A stretch of DNA of 64,000 nucleotides from Streptomyces sp. MP131-18 (GCF_001984575.1 NZ_LZNS01000001.1:124001-188000), one strand, 5' to 3'; counted from the first letter of the stretch, positions 49,433 through 57,874 are shown. Numbers and translations are program-made. The notes: generated by a model from the letters alone, not told the origin.

Positions 49433-50239
49433 TCAGGCGGTGGCGAGTGCGCGCTGGGCAGCCGTCTCGCGGCGGCGGGCGCGGTACGCGTCGCGGCACG
49501 GCCCGCAGGCGGGGATGCGGTGGGTGCGGTGGGCGTAGTAGCCGGACGGGGTGCCGCACTGCCCGGTCCAGTCCGGCTCGGGCGCCGGGTCGTCGATGGT
49601 GTCGTCGTCCCAGGCGCCCATCGGGGCCCACCGGCGGTCGACGGCCATGCGGCGGGCGCGGGTGATGCCGCCCGGGCTGGCGCCGTGCTCGGCCGGGTCG
49701 GCGAGGCACAGCCGGTCGTAGAGGTCGCGGACCGCGCGGGCGGTTCCGGCAGTCACCCGGAGCGCCCGCAGGAGGGGCCCGAAGTTGGCGCCGGTCATGC
49801 CGAGCTGCGCGGCGAGGTGTGCCTGCGGCCATCCGGCGGCGACGAGCGCCTGGAGACGGCGGACCGTGCCGACCGCCACAACCGGCGTGCCGGGGGCGAT
49901 CGTGTCCCGCGTGGGCTCGACCGCGAGGACCGCGGCGGCGAGCGCGGGCCGCACCTGCGCCTGAGGCGGGGTACCGCGCTCCGGGCGCCCGCGGAGGAGC
50001 GCCTGGAGCCGTTTCCGGTCGATGCCCGCCGCTGAGGCGATGGTGCGCAGGCCGACGCCGCAGGACTGGAGCACCTGGATGTGCTCGCGCACCGGGGCGG
50101 CGTCCGTCCAGGGCTGCCAGGTGCCGGCGGTGATGGCCATGGTGCGGCGCCGGTCGTATTCGGCGCGGGCCCAGGCGCAGGTGTAGCAGCGGCAGCCGTC
50201 GAGGCGGTATCGGGCGTATCCGTGGGGGCGGTCGCTCAC
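49433..50239 (-). CDS. Multi-HTH DNA-binding protein (268 aa)
   Basis: Cys-containing start (SDRPHGYARYRLDGCRCYTC) and HTH segments (SCGVGLRTIASAAGIDRKRL; AGWPQAHLAAQLGMTGANFG), plus a C-terminal CGTPSGYYAHRTHRIPACGP cluster that mirrors the N-terminal one. Paralogue of the 47691-48554 product. GTG 50239 overlaps upstream stop as GTGA. Confidence 0.7.
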   Translation of the reverse strand: MSDRPHGYARYRLDGCRCYTCAWARAEYDRRRTMAITAGTWQPWTDAAPVREHIQVLQSCGVGLRTIASAAGIDRKRLQALLRGRPERGTPPQAQVRPALAAAVLAVEPTRDTIAPGTPVVAVGTVRRLQALVAAGWPQAHLAAQLGMTGANFGPLLRALRVTAGTARAVRDLYDRLCLADPAEHGASPGGITRARRMAVDRRWAPMGAWDDDTIDDPAPEPDWTGQCGTPSGYYAHRTHRIPACGPCRDAYRARRRETAAQRALATA

Positions 50240-50454
50240 CGCGCGCCTCCGCCGGTCATGCCGCCGAGGTCGTCGCCGTCGCCCTGGACGGTCGGGGTGG
50301 GCGTCGGGGCGTGGGCCGCCGTGTCGCACCCGGCCAGCAGCAGCGCGGCGGTGAGCAGCGCGAGCGCCGCGGCGAGGGGGCGGCGCGGGATGCCGCAGGT
50401 GCACGTCTCCATGTCGCCGCCGCACACGCCGCAGCCGCGGAGCACCGCCCTCAC
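50236..50454 (-). CDS. Small possible lipoprotein (72 aa)
   Basis: Two N-terminal Cys pairs (CGVCGGDMETCTCG), then a hydrophobic stretch ending in a lipobox-like LLLAGC near residue 43. The unusually long N-region leaves export uncertain. Thr/Pro-rich end. Confidence 0.5.
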   Translation of the reverse strand: MRAVLRGCGVCGGDMETCTCGIPRRPLAAALALLTAALLLAGCDTAAHAPTPTPTVQGDGDDLGGMTGGGAR

Positions 50455-50777
50455 GACGACGCCCCGGCGGTCAGCATCGTGACGGCGGTACCGGTCGGGT
50501 ACTCGTCGTCGTCCCAGTCGAAGTACCAGTCGTAGTCACCGATGTCGTCCGGCGTGGGGAGGCGGAACGTCGCCCACCGGTGGTGGACGGTGAGGGTGTG
50601 CAGGTCCGCGCCAGCCTCACGCGCGTGGGCCACGGCGGCGGCCAGAGCGCGCCGGTCGTGCCCGAGCGCCAGCACCTCGCCGGCGCCCGGGGCCAGGGTC
50701 GGGGTGTCGTAGTAGTGGCCGCCCCCAAGCGAGCGGGCGATCGTGTCGGCCGGGTCGAGGCTAGTGATCGTGTCCAT
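50451..50777 (-). CDS. Acidic hypothetical protein (108 aa)
   Basis: Ends with DYDWYFDWDDDEYPTGTAVT, an acidic aromatic stretch; a helical middle (DRRALAAAVAHAREAGADLH). Strong negative charge could suggest DNA mimicry, but nothing else supports it. Confidence 0.55.
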   Translation of the reverse strand: MDTITSLDPADTIARSLGGGHYYDTPTLAPGAGEVLALGHDRRALAAAVAHAREAGADLHTLTVHHRWATFRLPTPDDIGDYDWYFDWDDDEYPTGTAVTMLTAGASS

Positions 50778-50800
50778 GTGTGTCTCCAGGTGTGTTGGGG

Positions 50801-50839
50801 GTGCCGCCGCCCGGCCTGTGGTCATCCGGGCGGCGGCAC
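50801..50839 (-). terminator. 14-bp perfect hairpin
   Basis: GTGCCGCCGCCCGG and CCGGGCGGCGGCAC around an 11-base loop, after the 50851-51213 gene. Confidence 0.82.
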
Positions 50840-50850
50840 CGTGAAGCGGG

Positions 50851-51213
50851 TCAGAAGGGGGGTTCGTCGGAGTAGCCACCGCCGCGGTGGCGGTGCGGGA
50901 GGGGCAGGATGAGCCAGCGGCGGCCGGGGTTCCAGCACTCGCACAGCACGGTCTCCGTGCCGCTGTACTCACCCAGCTCGTCGGCGTAGTCGGACTCCCA
51001 GCCGCCCTCGCCCGCGCAGTGCGGGCACCGCGGGTCCGCCACCTCCGCCAGTTCGATCCCCGGGCGGGGCCAGTGGGCGCGCTGGAGTCGCAGCCGCGGC
51101 CACCACCGCCGGCGCGGCGGCCGGTCCGTCACCGCGGCCTCAGCCAGCACCGCAGCCAGCTCCAGCCGGGCCAGCTCGGGCCCGTACTCGCGGGCGAACT
51201 CCTCCTCCGTCAC
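50851..51213 (-). CDS. Small protein with zinc-ribbon (120 aa)
   Basis: CPHCAGEGGW and CECWNPGRRW make a CxxC...CxC zinc ribbon; N-terminal helix EEEFAREYGPELARLELAAV. Coupled to the Sak4-like gene by ATGA, so part of the recombination module. Confidence 0.6.
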   Translation of the reverse strand: MTEEEFAREYGPELARLELAAVLAEAAVTDRPPRRRWWPRLRLQRAHWPRPGIELAEVADPRCPHCAGEGGWESDYADELGEYSGTETVLCECWNPGRRWLILPLPHRHRGGGYSDEPPF

Positions 51214-52175
51214 CGCGCACCCCCGGTCTGCTTCAGCGCGGTGCCGCGGGCCTTGATGAACTCGCCCAGCGAGGTGGGCGTCTCGCCGTCCAGGTAGGGG
51301 GAGGCCAGCAGGCCCCGCGCTTCGACCTCGCCGTACAGGGCCAGCAGCCCCTCGTAGGTCGCGTCCGGCGCCTGCGCCCGATCCAGGTACTCGGCCGGGT
51401 CCGCCGCCGGGGCGCCGTCCTCCAGCCAGTCGAGCAGCTGCTTCGCGACGTGGCCGCCGTCGGGCTCCTTGACGATCTGCTTATGGAGGGCGGGGCAGCG
51501 GGACTTCAAGAACGTCAGCGTGTTGTCGACGTCCATCGAGCCGACCACGTCGAACTCATACTCCACGCCCTTGCGCTGCTCGGCGCGCATGCCCATCTGC
51601 TTGGGCTCCTTCTTGCCCCGCTCGTTCTCCTGGAGCACCCACTCGGTGTGGGACCGCATCGTGGCGACGACGTGCCCGGGGTAGGTGAGGAGGGCGTCGA
51701 TCATCTGGTTCTGCATCGGGGTGCCCTCCTTCCAGCCCGCGAAGGAGTTGTTGCCGTACCGCCCCTTGGCCCGGTCGACCTGCTCCAGCGTCCCGTCGGT
51801 GCCTTTCCAGAAATGGCTAAGGCTGTCGATGAGGACGGCGTCGTATCCGGCCTTCGCTGCGGCGGCCAGAGCCTTCACCAGGTCCCGCGGGTCGTAGCGG
51901 TACATCTGCAACGTGTCGAACTGGACGCCGTTGATGCCGACGTACTTGCTGGCGGAGCCGCGCTCGGTGTCGATGACGGCCAGACGGCCGCCAGCTGCGA
52001 GGCCGTTGGCCATCGCCAGGCCGGTCCAGGTCTTCCCGGACCCGGAGACGCCCATCAGCGCCACGCGGGCCTTGGCCTGTTCCTTCGTCGCCGGGCGGAA
52101 CACGAACTCGCCGTCGCCGAACTCGTCCGGCTCGGGCGCCGGTCGGGCGGCGCGCTTCGGTGCGGGCAGCGTCAT
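51210..52175 (-). CDS. Sak4-like RecA-fold ATPase (321 aa)
   Basis: Phage nucleotide-binding protein with Walker A GVSGSGKT at residues 42-49, RLAVIDTERGSASKYVG, Walker B AVLIDSLSHFW and MRSHTEWVLQE. The Sak4 group are single-strand annealing or RecA-like recombinases that work with a phage exonuclease, encoded directly upstream here with ATGA overlap. Likely needed for phage DNA recombination and replication. Confidence 0.85.
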   Translation of the reverse strand: MTLPAPKRAARPAPEPDEFGDGEFVFRPATKEQAKARVALMGVSGSGKTWTGLAMANGLAAGGRLAVIDTERGSASKYVGINGVQFDTLQMYRYDPRDLVKALAAAAKAGYDAVLIDSLSHFWKGTDGTLEQVDRAKGRYGNNSFAGWKEGTPMQNQMIDALLTYPGHVVATMRSHTEWVLQENERGKKEPKQMGMRAEQRKGVEYEFDVVGSMDVDNTLTFLKSRCPALHKQIVKEPDGGHVAKQLLDWLEDGAPAADPAEYLDRAQAPDATYEGLLALYGEVEARGLLASPYLDGETPTSLGEFIKARGTALKQTGGAR

Positions 52176-53017
52176 GACAGGTACTCCCGTGCGTCACGGT
52201 CAGCCGCCCACGGCGGCAGGGACAGGTAGCGGGTGGTCTCGCTGTAGCCCGGCCACTCGCCGGTGCGGGTGCACTCGGCGTAGACCTCGCGAGCCCGGCG
52301 GTTGCGGGCCGCCCCGAGCTGGAGCGCGTCCAGCGGCAGCTGGACCGTGTTCACCAGGTAGGGCGCGTCCTTTTCCTGAAAGATGAACTCGAACTTGGCC
52401 TCGACACGTAGGACTTCGAGGGCTCCCGCCTGGTACCAGTCGGCCTGCTGGTGGTAGGCCCACCGGTAGACGGCCTGCTGGATCGCTTCGTCCGAGGCGT
52501 CCGAGCACGTCTTGTAGTCGGCGATAGTCAGCCCGTCGGGGCCGAGCGGCGGCAGCCAGTCCACCCGGGAGCGGCACCACACTCCGGTGGCCTCGTCGCG
52601 CCAGATGAATGTCTGCTCCGCCTCGCCGACCGCCAGCAGTTCGGCGGCCCGCGGGTGGCGCCGGACGGCTGCGGCCATGGCGTGGGCCCGGTCGTATTCG
52701 GCTGGCAGTAGCGGCACCGCGCCGGCGGCGCGGATCTCCGCCCGCTCGGCCTGGGCGGGCTTGGACCGCCAGCTGTCGTAGTCGACGCACACGATGTTCG
52801 GTCCGTCGCCGAGCACGATGGCGTGCGCCGCGGTGCCGAACTCCATGGCGTCGGTCTGAGGCGGAGGGCCAGCGTCGCGGTCGTGGGCGAACTTTGCCGG
52901 GGCCTTGAGCAGGGTGCGGGCGCCGGTGGAGGACAGGGAGCCGCCGGGTACCGGGTCGGCGTGGTACTGCTCGGCGGGGATGTCGTAGATGCCTGGCACG
53001 ATGTCGGGGTTGTTCAC
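52172..53017 (-). CDS. PD-(D/E)XK exonuclease, RecE/DUF3799-like (281 aa)
   Basis: Start GIYDIPAEQYHADPVPGGSL, SSTGARTLLKAPAKFAH is typical for the family. Nuclease motifs: MEFGTAAHAIVLG (GxxxH), CRSRVDWLPPLGPDGLTIAD followed by YKT (D...DxK) and QQAVYRWAYHQQADWY (Q-motif). It would degrade double-stranded ends to give 3' single strands for the Sak4-like partner. GTG 53017 overlaps the 28-aa upstream gene as GTGA. Confidence 0.88.
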   Translation of the reverse strand: MNNPDIVPGIYDIPAEQYHADPVPGGSLSSTGARTLLKAPAKFAHDRDAGPPPQTDAMEFGTAAHAIVLGDGPNIVCVDYDSWRSKPAQAERAEIRAAGAVPLLPAEYDRAHAMAAAVRRHPRAAELLAVGEAEQTFIWRDEATGVWCRSRVDWLPPLGPDGLTIADYKTCSDASDEAIQQAVYRWAYHQQADWYQAGALEVLRVEAKFEFIFQEKDAPYLVNTVQLPLDALQLGAARNRRAREVYAECTRTGEWPGYSETTRYLSLPPWAADRDAREYLS

Positions 53018-53100
53018 TTCGGCCCCCAGGTGTGGTTGAGGGCGGCGACCATGGCGGCGAGCGCGATGGCGACGGCGGCGAACATCAGCAGCACGATCAC
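53014..53100 (-). CDS. Membrane micro-protein (28 aa)
   Basis: Nearly all of the peptide is one membrane helix (LLMFAAVAIALAAMVAALNH). GTG 53100 overlaps the upstream stop and its own stop overlaps the nuclease start, both as GTGA, which supports translation. Confidence 0.55.
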   Translation of the reverse strand: MIVLLMFAAVAIALAAMVAALNHTWGPK

Positions 53101-53297
53101 TGCGCACCGCCTCGGTGGACGCGGGCCCGCAACGTGCCGGAGCAGCGTCGGCAGCGCCGCACGGCCCGCTTCATCCACGACGGGTGCACAGTCACCATGT
53201 CGGCGGGGTGCTGCTGCTCGGCCTCGGCGTCGCATCCGGGGCATGAGTCCTGCATGAGGACGTACCCGTGCGCGCAGCTCACGCGGTCGTCACCCAC
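53097..53297 (-). CDS. Small zinc-ribbon protein (66 aa)
   Basis: SCAHGYVLMQDSCPGCDAEA and CRRCSG supply paired Cys for zinc. Start is uncertain: GTG 53306 or 53297; the second gives the shorter overlap. Confidence 0.6.
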   Translation of the reverse strand: MGDDRVSCAHGYVLMQDSCPGCDAEAEQQHPADMVTVHPSWMKRAVRRCRRCSGTLRARVHRGGAQ

Positions 53298-53655
53298 GGC
53301 CCTCACCCCCGGCGATGGCGCGGGCCGCCGCTGTCAGCACGGCCAGCACCTCGCTCCGGGTGCGGCCCGGCTCGTCGTTCCACGGCTCGATGTGGGGCGG
53401 CAGCGGGGAGCCGATCCTGTGCCGTACAGCCACGCTCGCCTCGGCGAGCACGGCGGACTCCGGCCTGCCGCCCACCTCGATCGGGACGCCATAGGCGGCC
53501 AGGTACAGGGCGCCCTGGAGATCCAGGCGGCCGTCAGTGGTGCTCCAGCAGCCCTGGGTCCAGCCGTGCGTCGTGATGGCGTCGGCCGCCCGGCGGATCA
53601 GCTGGCGCACCTCGGCGGGGTCTGGGCGGCGGGTGGTGCTGTACACCTCAGCCAC
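53290..53655 (-). CDS. DUF6197-like protein (121 aa)
   Basis: Pattern IRRAADAITTHGWTQGCWST, GRLDLQGALYLAAYGVPIEV and EPWNDEPGRTRSEVLAVLTA matches DUF6197. A relative is at 26349-26861. GTG 53655 chosen, 53664 possible. Confidence 0.72.
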   Translation of the reverse strand: MAEVYSTTRRPDPAEVRQLIRRAADAITTHGWTQGCWSTTDGRLDLQGALYLAAYGVPIEVGGRPESAVLAEASVAVRHRIGSPLPPHIEPWNDEPGRTRSEVLAVLTAAARAIAGGEGRG

Positions 53656-54313
53656 GGCCCTCACCCGCCTCGGTGTCGGCGGGGTCGACGTGGGTGAGGG
53701 CGATCGCGGCGGAGTGGCCGTCGATCATCACCACGGGGGTGTGGCCGCCGAGGACCCACGCCTGGGAGCGCGTCACGGTGTCGAGCCGCTCGCCCTTCGG
53801 GTCATCCTCCGGGCGGCACCCCGGGTACGCCACCACGCGGGTGCCGACCGGGTGTGCCTCGTTCCAGGACTCGGCCTCGGTGGCGTCCATCAGCCCGGCC
53901 ACGGCCCGGCGCCCCGGCGAGCTCAACGGGGCGCTGTCGGCGTCGGCCTCGTCGGCTCGCTCACGCAGGCGCCGGGCGGCGTACATCTGGCCGCGCTCGT
54001 GCTCGGACCGCTCCCGGGTGATCGGGGTGGCGATCTCCTCCAGCCAGGCCGCCTCGGCCCGCAGCACGTCGGCGCGGGTGGGGCGGGCGGCCAGCTCGGC
54101 GACGCGGGCGTGCAGTCCGCCGATCTGGTCGCATGCCTCACGCAACGCCACCCGCAGGTGGCCGACCTCGTCGGCCAGCGTGCGCCCGATCTTGGCCAGC
54201 GTGGCCTCCGCCGCGCTGCCCCCGTAGGACGCCGTCGACCACGTCGGCGCCGGGCGCTCCTCGTACTGCCGCAGACGGGCCATCGCCGCATCCGGCGTCA
54301 ACGGGGCGCTCAT
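53648..54313 (-). CDS. Hypothetical protein (221 aa)
   Basis: N-terminal helix, coiled region (HLRVALREACDQIGGLHARV), then a C-terminal beta domain (GTRVVAYPGCRPEDDPKGER, HTPVVMIDGHSAAIALTHVD). Seen in Streptomyces phages; function unknown. Ends GEGRG like the next gene downstream. Confidence 0.65.
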   Translation of the reverse strand: MSAPLTPDAAMARLRQYEERPAPTWSTASYGGSAAEATLAKIGRTLADEVGHLRVALREACDQIGGLHARVAELAARPTRADVLRAEAAWLEEIATPITRERSEHERGQMYAARRLRERADEADADSAPLSSPGRRAVAGLMDATEAESWNEAHPVGTRVVAYPGCRPEDDPKGERLDTVTRSQAWVLGGHTPVVMIDGHSAAIALTHVDPADTEAGEGRG

Positions 54314-54537
54314 GCCGCCACCTCCGTGCCCGGGGTGGCGAGGTGCCGGTACGCCGCGTCGGTCGGGTCCAGCTGATGCCGCTGCTCCAGCAGGCGCCCC
54401 GCGGCCAGGTCGGCAGCGCGGGCCTTCCGGCGGCGCGTCCCAGCGGACGAGCGGCGCGGGCGGCTGGTCGGGTTGGCGCCGACCGCGGCCTGAGAATCGG
54501 GCGTGCGCCCGGTGGTCTGGGATGATGGAGCCGTCAC
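54310..54537 (-). CDS. Small basic protein (75 aa)
   Basis: Disordered start followed by a basic helix (GTRRRKARAADLAAGRLLEQ). GTG 54537 has a strong GAGAGGAGGAG site. First gene of the recombination operon. Confidence 0.6.
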   Translation of the reverse strand: MTAPSSQTTGRTPDSQAAVGANPTSRPRRSSAGTRRRKARAADLAAGRLLEQRHQLDPTDAAYRHLATPGTEVAA

Positions 54538-54620
54538 GGCTCCTCCTCTCGTAGCTGGGTGGGTGGTGCTGTGGCTCGGTCGGCGCCGGTGTCTCAGGCC
54601 GGTGCTGGCCATAGGGGCGC

Positions 54621-54950
54621 TCAGGCGGCGGCGGGGACGCGCTTCATCCGCGGCTTGGTAGCGGCCTTGCGCGTGAAGCGGGACGGCGTGACCTCGCCCT
54701 CGGCGGCGATGGCCCTGATGTGGTCCGGGGTGAGCCGCGGCGACTTGCCGACGTAGGTCCGCGGAATCCTGTTCTCCTGGATCGCCTCGACGACCCAGTT
54801 CTCGGTTTTGCCGAGGAGTTTCGCCGCCTCGGCGGGGGTGTGCAGCTTCAGGTCGGACGCCTCCGTCGCTGCGGCGAGCGCCTCAAGGGCGGCGGTCAGT
54901 CGCTCCAGCAGGGTGAGCAAGGTCGGCGGGTCCGGGGTGTTCAAGTTCAT
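54621..54950 (-). CDS. Excisionase-like HTH protein (109 aa)
   Basis: After an N-terminal coiled helix, residues about 35-85 form a MerR/Xis winged helix (LHTPAEAAKLLGKTENWVVE, AIQENRIPRTYVGKSPRLTP), then a basic tail. Close to the integrase gene, so it may be the Xis that drives excision; its place on the opposite strand from int is unusual but known. Ribosome site GGGAGATG before ATG 54950. Confidence 0.7.
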   Translation of the reverse strand: MNLNTPDPPTLLTLLERLTAALEALAAATEASDLKLHTPAEAAKLLGKTENWVVEAIQENRIPRTYVGKSPRLTPDHIRAIAAEGEVTPSRFTRKAATKPRMKRVPAAA

Positions 54951-55152
54951 GTGTCATCTCCCTCGTTATGGCGGCGACTGGGACGTCCAGCGCCGTGGCG
55001 ATGCGGTGCAAGGTGTCCGGGCTCGCTCCCCGTTGGCCGGATTCGATCCGGCACAGGAAGCCCCGGTGTCGCCCGATGAGGTCCGCGATCCGCCCAAGGC
55101 TGAGTCCACGTGCCTCACGAAGTGCCCTGATTGCGGCCCCGTGCGGTGTCAC
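54883..55152 (-). CDS. XRE-family regulator (89 aa)
   Basis: Compact Cro/C1 HTH: AIRALREARGLSLGRIADLI, GRHRGFLCRIESGQRGASPD. GTG 55152 lies 11 bases from an inverted repeat (55164-55183), a likely autoregulatory operator. Its last 68 bases overlap the Xis-like gene. Confidence 0.75.
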   Translation of the reverse strand: MTPHGAAIRALREARGLSLGRIADLIGRHRGFLCRIESGQRGASPDTLHRIATALDVPVAAITREMTHELEHPGPADLAHPAGATDRRP

Positions 55153-55163
55153 GAGAAAGACGC

Positions 55164-55183
55164 TACACCCATCAATGGGTGTA
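55164..55183. promoter_or_regulatory. Operator-like 9-bp inverted repeat
   Basis: TACACCCAT and ATGGGTGTA around CA, just upstream of the XRE gene. A further half-site ATGGGTGT occurs at 55228-55235. Confidence 0.6.
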
Positions 55184-55355
55184 CGCCAGGCATTGCTCGG
55201 GGTTTCTCGGTCTTCCGCGGGTGCTCGATGGGTGTCAAGGGCGCACCACGGGCGCAACGGCGCACACGATGAGGCAACAGTCAATCCCGGTTGATACTGG
55301 TCAGAGTGGGTGACCGCCAGGTGCGCGTTGCCTGCACGTGCGGCATGATGGCCCC

Positions 55356-55850
55356 ATGGATAGGGACTGGGCGCGACTGGCCGAGGCCATCAGGCAAGCG
55401 CGAGCCACGCGCGGATGGCGGCAGATCGATCTCGCCGACGCCGCTGGCGTTACCGAATCGACCATCCAGAACCTCGAAGCCGGCACGCGGACGTACACGC
55501 GCCTACCACAGTCACTGAAGGCCATCGAGCGGGCCCTCGGCTGGGCCCCCGGGTCCGCAGTCTCCATCGTCGACGGCGGCGACCCGACTCCGCTGTCCAG
55601 CCCGGAGCAAGCCCCAGGGAGCGTCCTCCCCGTCGACATCCCGCTGCGAGTCCGCCAGGAGCTCCAGCAGGGGCACGTCGTGGACACGGAGGTTGTCGAC
55701 CTCTCTCGGCCGGGCTCTAAGTCGACCGTCCTCGTTCTATGGAAGAAGGGCGACAGCGCCTCCGCGGTCACGGCTGAAGAGGTGGCCGAGTGGACCCGCA
55801 TCCAGCGCGCCGTCCGCGGCATCCCCGACGGAGATACGCCCGCAACCTGA
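55356..55850 (+). CDS. XRE-family regulator (164 aa)
   Basis: HTH at residues about 8-65 (AIRQARATRGWRQIDLADAA, GVTESTIQNLEAGTRTYTRL). After a linker, IPLRVRQELQQGHVVDTEVV followed by DLS resembles the segment in the 36074 repressor. Divergent from the XRE gene at 54883. Possibly a second immunity regulator controlling int/xis. Confidence 0.78.
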   Translation: MDRDWARLAEAIRQARATRGWRQIDLADAAGVTESTIQNLEAGTRTYTRLPQSLKAIERALGWAPGSAVSIVDGGDPTPLSSPEQAPGSVLPVDIPLRVRQELQQGHVVDTEVVDLSRPGSKSTVLVLWKKGDSASAVTAEEVAEWTRIQRAVRGIPDGDTPAT

Positions 55851-55957
55851 CGTTTCATCAGTTATGTACTGGTTGTTTACGCAGTGAGCGCCATGTGTAA
55901 GAGTTCAGTCACCTACGAGGGGGGCCACCGCTCAATGGTGAGTAGTAAGGGGGCGCT

Positions 55958-56158
55958 ATGCGGGTGCAGTCCATCCGTGTGCCTGACCTCCCCGGCGGCG
56001 CGTCATGCATCATCGACGACCAGCCGGGGTCGGTCATCATGTGGCTACGAGACGACCTGACGGCCGAGGATGTAGCCGAGTTGATGGCCGCGGTGTGGGC
56101 AGCGAACACATCGCAGGGGTTTTACGAGCGGCAGCCGCCGATCCTGACGGCTGCCTGA
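55958..56158 (+). CDS. Small hypothetical protein (66 aa)
   Basis: Beta start and helix (SIRVPDLPGGASCIIDDQPG, LTAEDVAELMAAVWAANTSQ). Just before int on the same strand; 74 bases separate them. Confidence 0.55.
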   Translation: MRVQSIRVPDLPGGASCIIDDQPGSVIMWLRDDLTAEDVAELMAAVWAANTSQGFYERQPPILTAA

Positions 56159-56232
56159 CACCCCCGACGCCTGCGTACCCCCACCGCCCCATCCGGGGCG
56201 ACACGCAGGCCCGGGTCGGACGACGAGGTCAT

Positions 56233-57867
56233 ATGGCGTTCACAGAGCAGCGTGTCGGCCGTGACGGAGTGACGTACTACCGGGGCCGCTACAAGCGCCC
56301 CGATGGCAAGTACGGCACGGTCCTCGGCAGTGATGGGCGCGCGGTGAGGTACCCGACCAAGCGGATCGCCCTCAGGGAGGCCCGCGAGGCCGAGCACGAA
56401 GCGAACGCGGCCGCCGGCCGCGGGCGTTGGGTGGCCCCAGAGGTCGAGCGCACCACCCTGCGGGCGTTCATCCTTGGCCCTGGCGGCACCGGCGTGGACG
56501 AAGGGTGGCTGGCGGCCCAGGATCTCGCGGCGTCGAGCGAGCAGAGCTACGGCCACTACATCAAGCGCATCCTCGACACCGACTTCGCCGATGACCCGAT
56601 CGCCGACATCGACGGGGCGGCGATCGACGCCTGGGAGAAGAGGGAGAAGCAGCGGGGGGCGGGATCAAGTGCTGGCACATACCGGCGCGTGCTGCACCTC
56701 ATCCTTGAGGACGCCGTAGAGCAGAGTCTGCGCACGACGAACCCGGCGAAGAAGCGACGGAACCGCGGCCGGCGCGCCGGCCGCTCGACGGCTCGCGGCC
56801 CGGAGCGGAAGATTACGACCGCCCTGGGGCTCCTGTTGATCGCCGAGCGCGCAGCGATCCTCGCTGGCCGGGACGACGAGTTCGTGGAAACCGTCATGAC
56901 CGGCTACACCGGGATGCGGTGGGGTGAGGGTGTCGGTCTGGAGCCCGAGTATGTCCGGGAGGAATCCATCCAGATCGAGTGGCAGCTGTACGAGCTGGAC
57001 AGCGGTGAGCTGGTGCGCTGCCCCCCGAAGGACGACAGCTACCGGACCATCGACTCACCGCGGTTCCTCACGCGCCTGCTGCGCGAGCAGATCGCCCGCT
57101 CCCCCAGCCCCTGCGCCTGCCACGGCCTGCGCTACGTGTACCGCGGGCGTGCGGGTCGGGGCGTCGAGAGGCCTTCGCTGGCGACCGTGGCGCGCGCTGC
57201 GAGCGTGTCAACCGGCACCGTGTCGAATGTGCTCAACCGGCCCGATCGTGTGCGAGCGGCGACCCGCCAGCGCGTGGAGCAGGCCATCGCGGACCTCGGC
57301 TACGCCCCGGGCGGAGCTGGTGGCCCGGAGGCCGCGCATTGGCGGCGCTCAGGGCACGCGGCATGGATCTGGACCCCAGCAGTATCCGGCTGGTACCCGA
57401 AGAAGGCGCCGCGGGACGCCCGTCCGGTGCCGCTGCTGGCCGAGCCATGGCCCGGTGTGCCAGCTCGCGGTCGGGGTGCCGCCGCAAGGGCGACCGCTTC
57501 GTGGGCACCGATCCAGACGGGCATGACGCGCCACGGCCGGCGGCACGCCCACCGCGCGCTGATGGAGCAGCTCGGCACCCCGAAGGTTCTGATGGATGAG
57601 CGTATGGGGCATGCTGACTCGTCGATGTCCGCGCGCTACTCTCATGTGACGGCGCCGATGCGCCAGGCGCTCGTCGCCGGGCTGACGGAGTTGTGGGAGA
57701 CGTCGCTGGTCGCCCGGCTCGCGATGTGGCCGACGTCCCCGGTGCCGGCTCTGGAGCGACTGCTGCGGGAGCGCGAGGCCGCCCGAAATTCCAAGATCGT
57801 CTCCCAGCCTCCTCCCCAGCGCGGCCGTAAAGCCGCCGGCATTGCCGTGACCAGCGCGGTTCCTTAG
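56233..57867 (+). CDS. int: Tyrosine integrase with inserted LacI-type HTH (544 aa)
   Basis: Integrates and excises the element at tRNA-Pro. The N-terminal arm-binding region (TYYRGRYKRPDGKYGTVLGS) and core-binding region (about 80-185) lead to the catalytic domain: Arg229 (TGYTGMRWGE), His438 and Arg441 (RRHAHRALM), His460 (ERMGHADSS) and nucleophile Tyr469 (RYSHVT). Between Arg229 and His438, residues 313-357 form a LacI-type HTH (SLATVARAASVSTGTVSNVL, NRP), an unusual insertion. It ends 8 bases before the tRNA fragment. At 544 residues it is longer than most phage integrases because of the insert. Confidence 0.92.
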   Translation: MAFTEQRVGRDGVTYYRGRYKRPDGKYGTVLGSDGRAVRYPTKRIALREAREAEHEANAAAGRGRWVAPEVERTTLRAFILGPGGTGVDEGWLAAQDLAASSEQSYGHYIKRILDTDFADDPIADIDGAAIDAWEKREKQRGAGSSAGTYRRVLHLILEDAVEQSLRTTNPAKKRRNRGRRAGRSTARGPERKITTALGLLLIAERAAILAGRDDEFVETVMTGYTGMRWGEGVGLEPEYVREESIQIEWQLYELDSGELVRCPPKDDSYRTIDSPRFLTRLLREQIARSPSPCACHGLRYVYRGRAGRGVERPSLATVARAASVSTGTVSNVLNRPDRVRAATRQRVEQAIADLGYAPGGAGGPEAAHWRRSGHAAWIWTPAVSGWYPKKAPRDARPVPLLAEPWPGVPARGRGAAARATASWAPIQTGMTRHGRRHAHRALMEQLGTPKVLMDERMGHADSSMSARYSHVTAPMRQALVAGLTELWETSLVARLAMWPTSPVPALERLLREREAARNSKIVSQPPPQRGRKAAGIAVTSAVP

Positions 57868-57874
57868 CTTCGGC

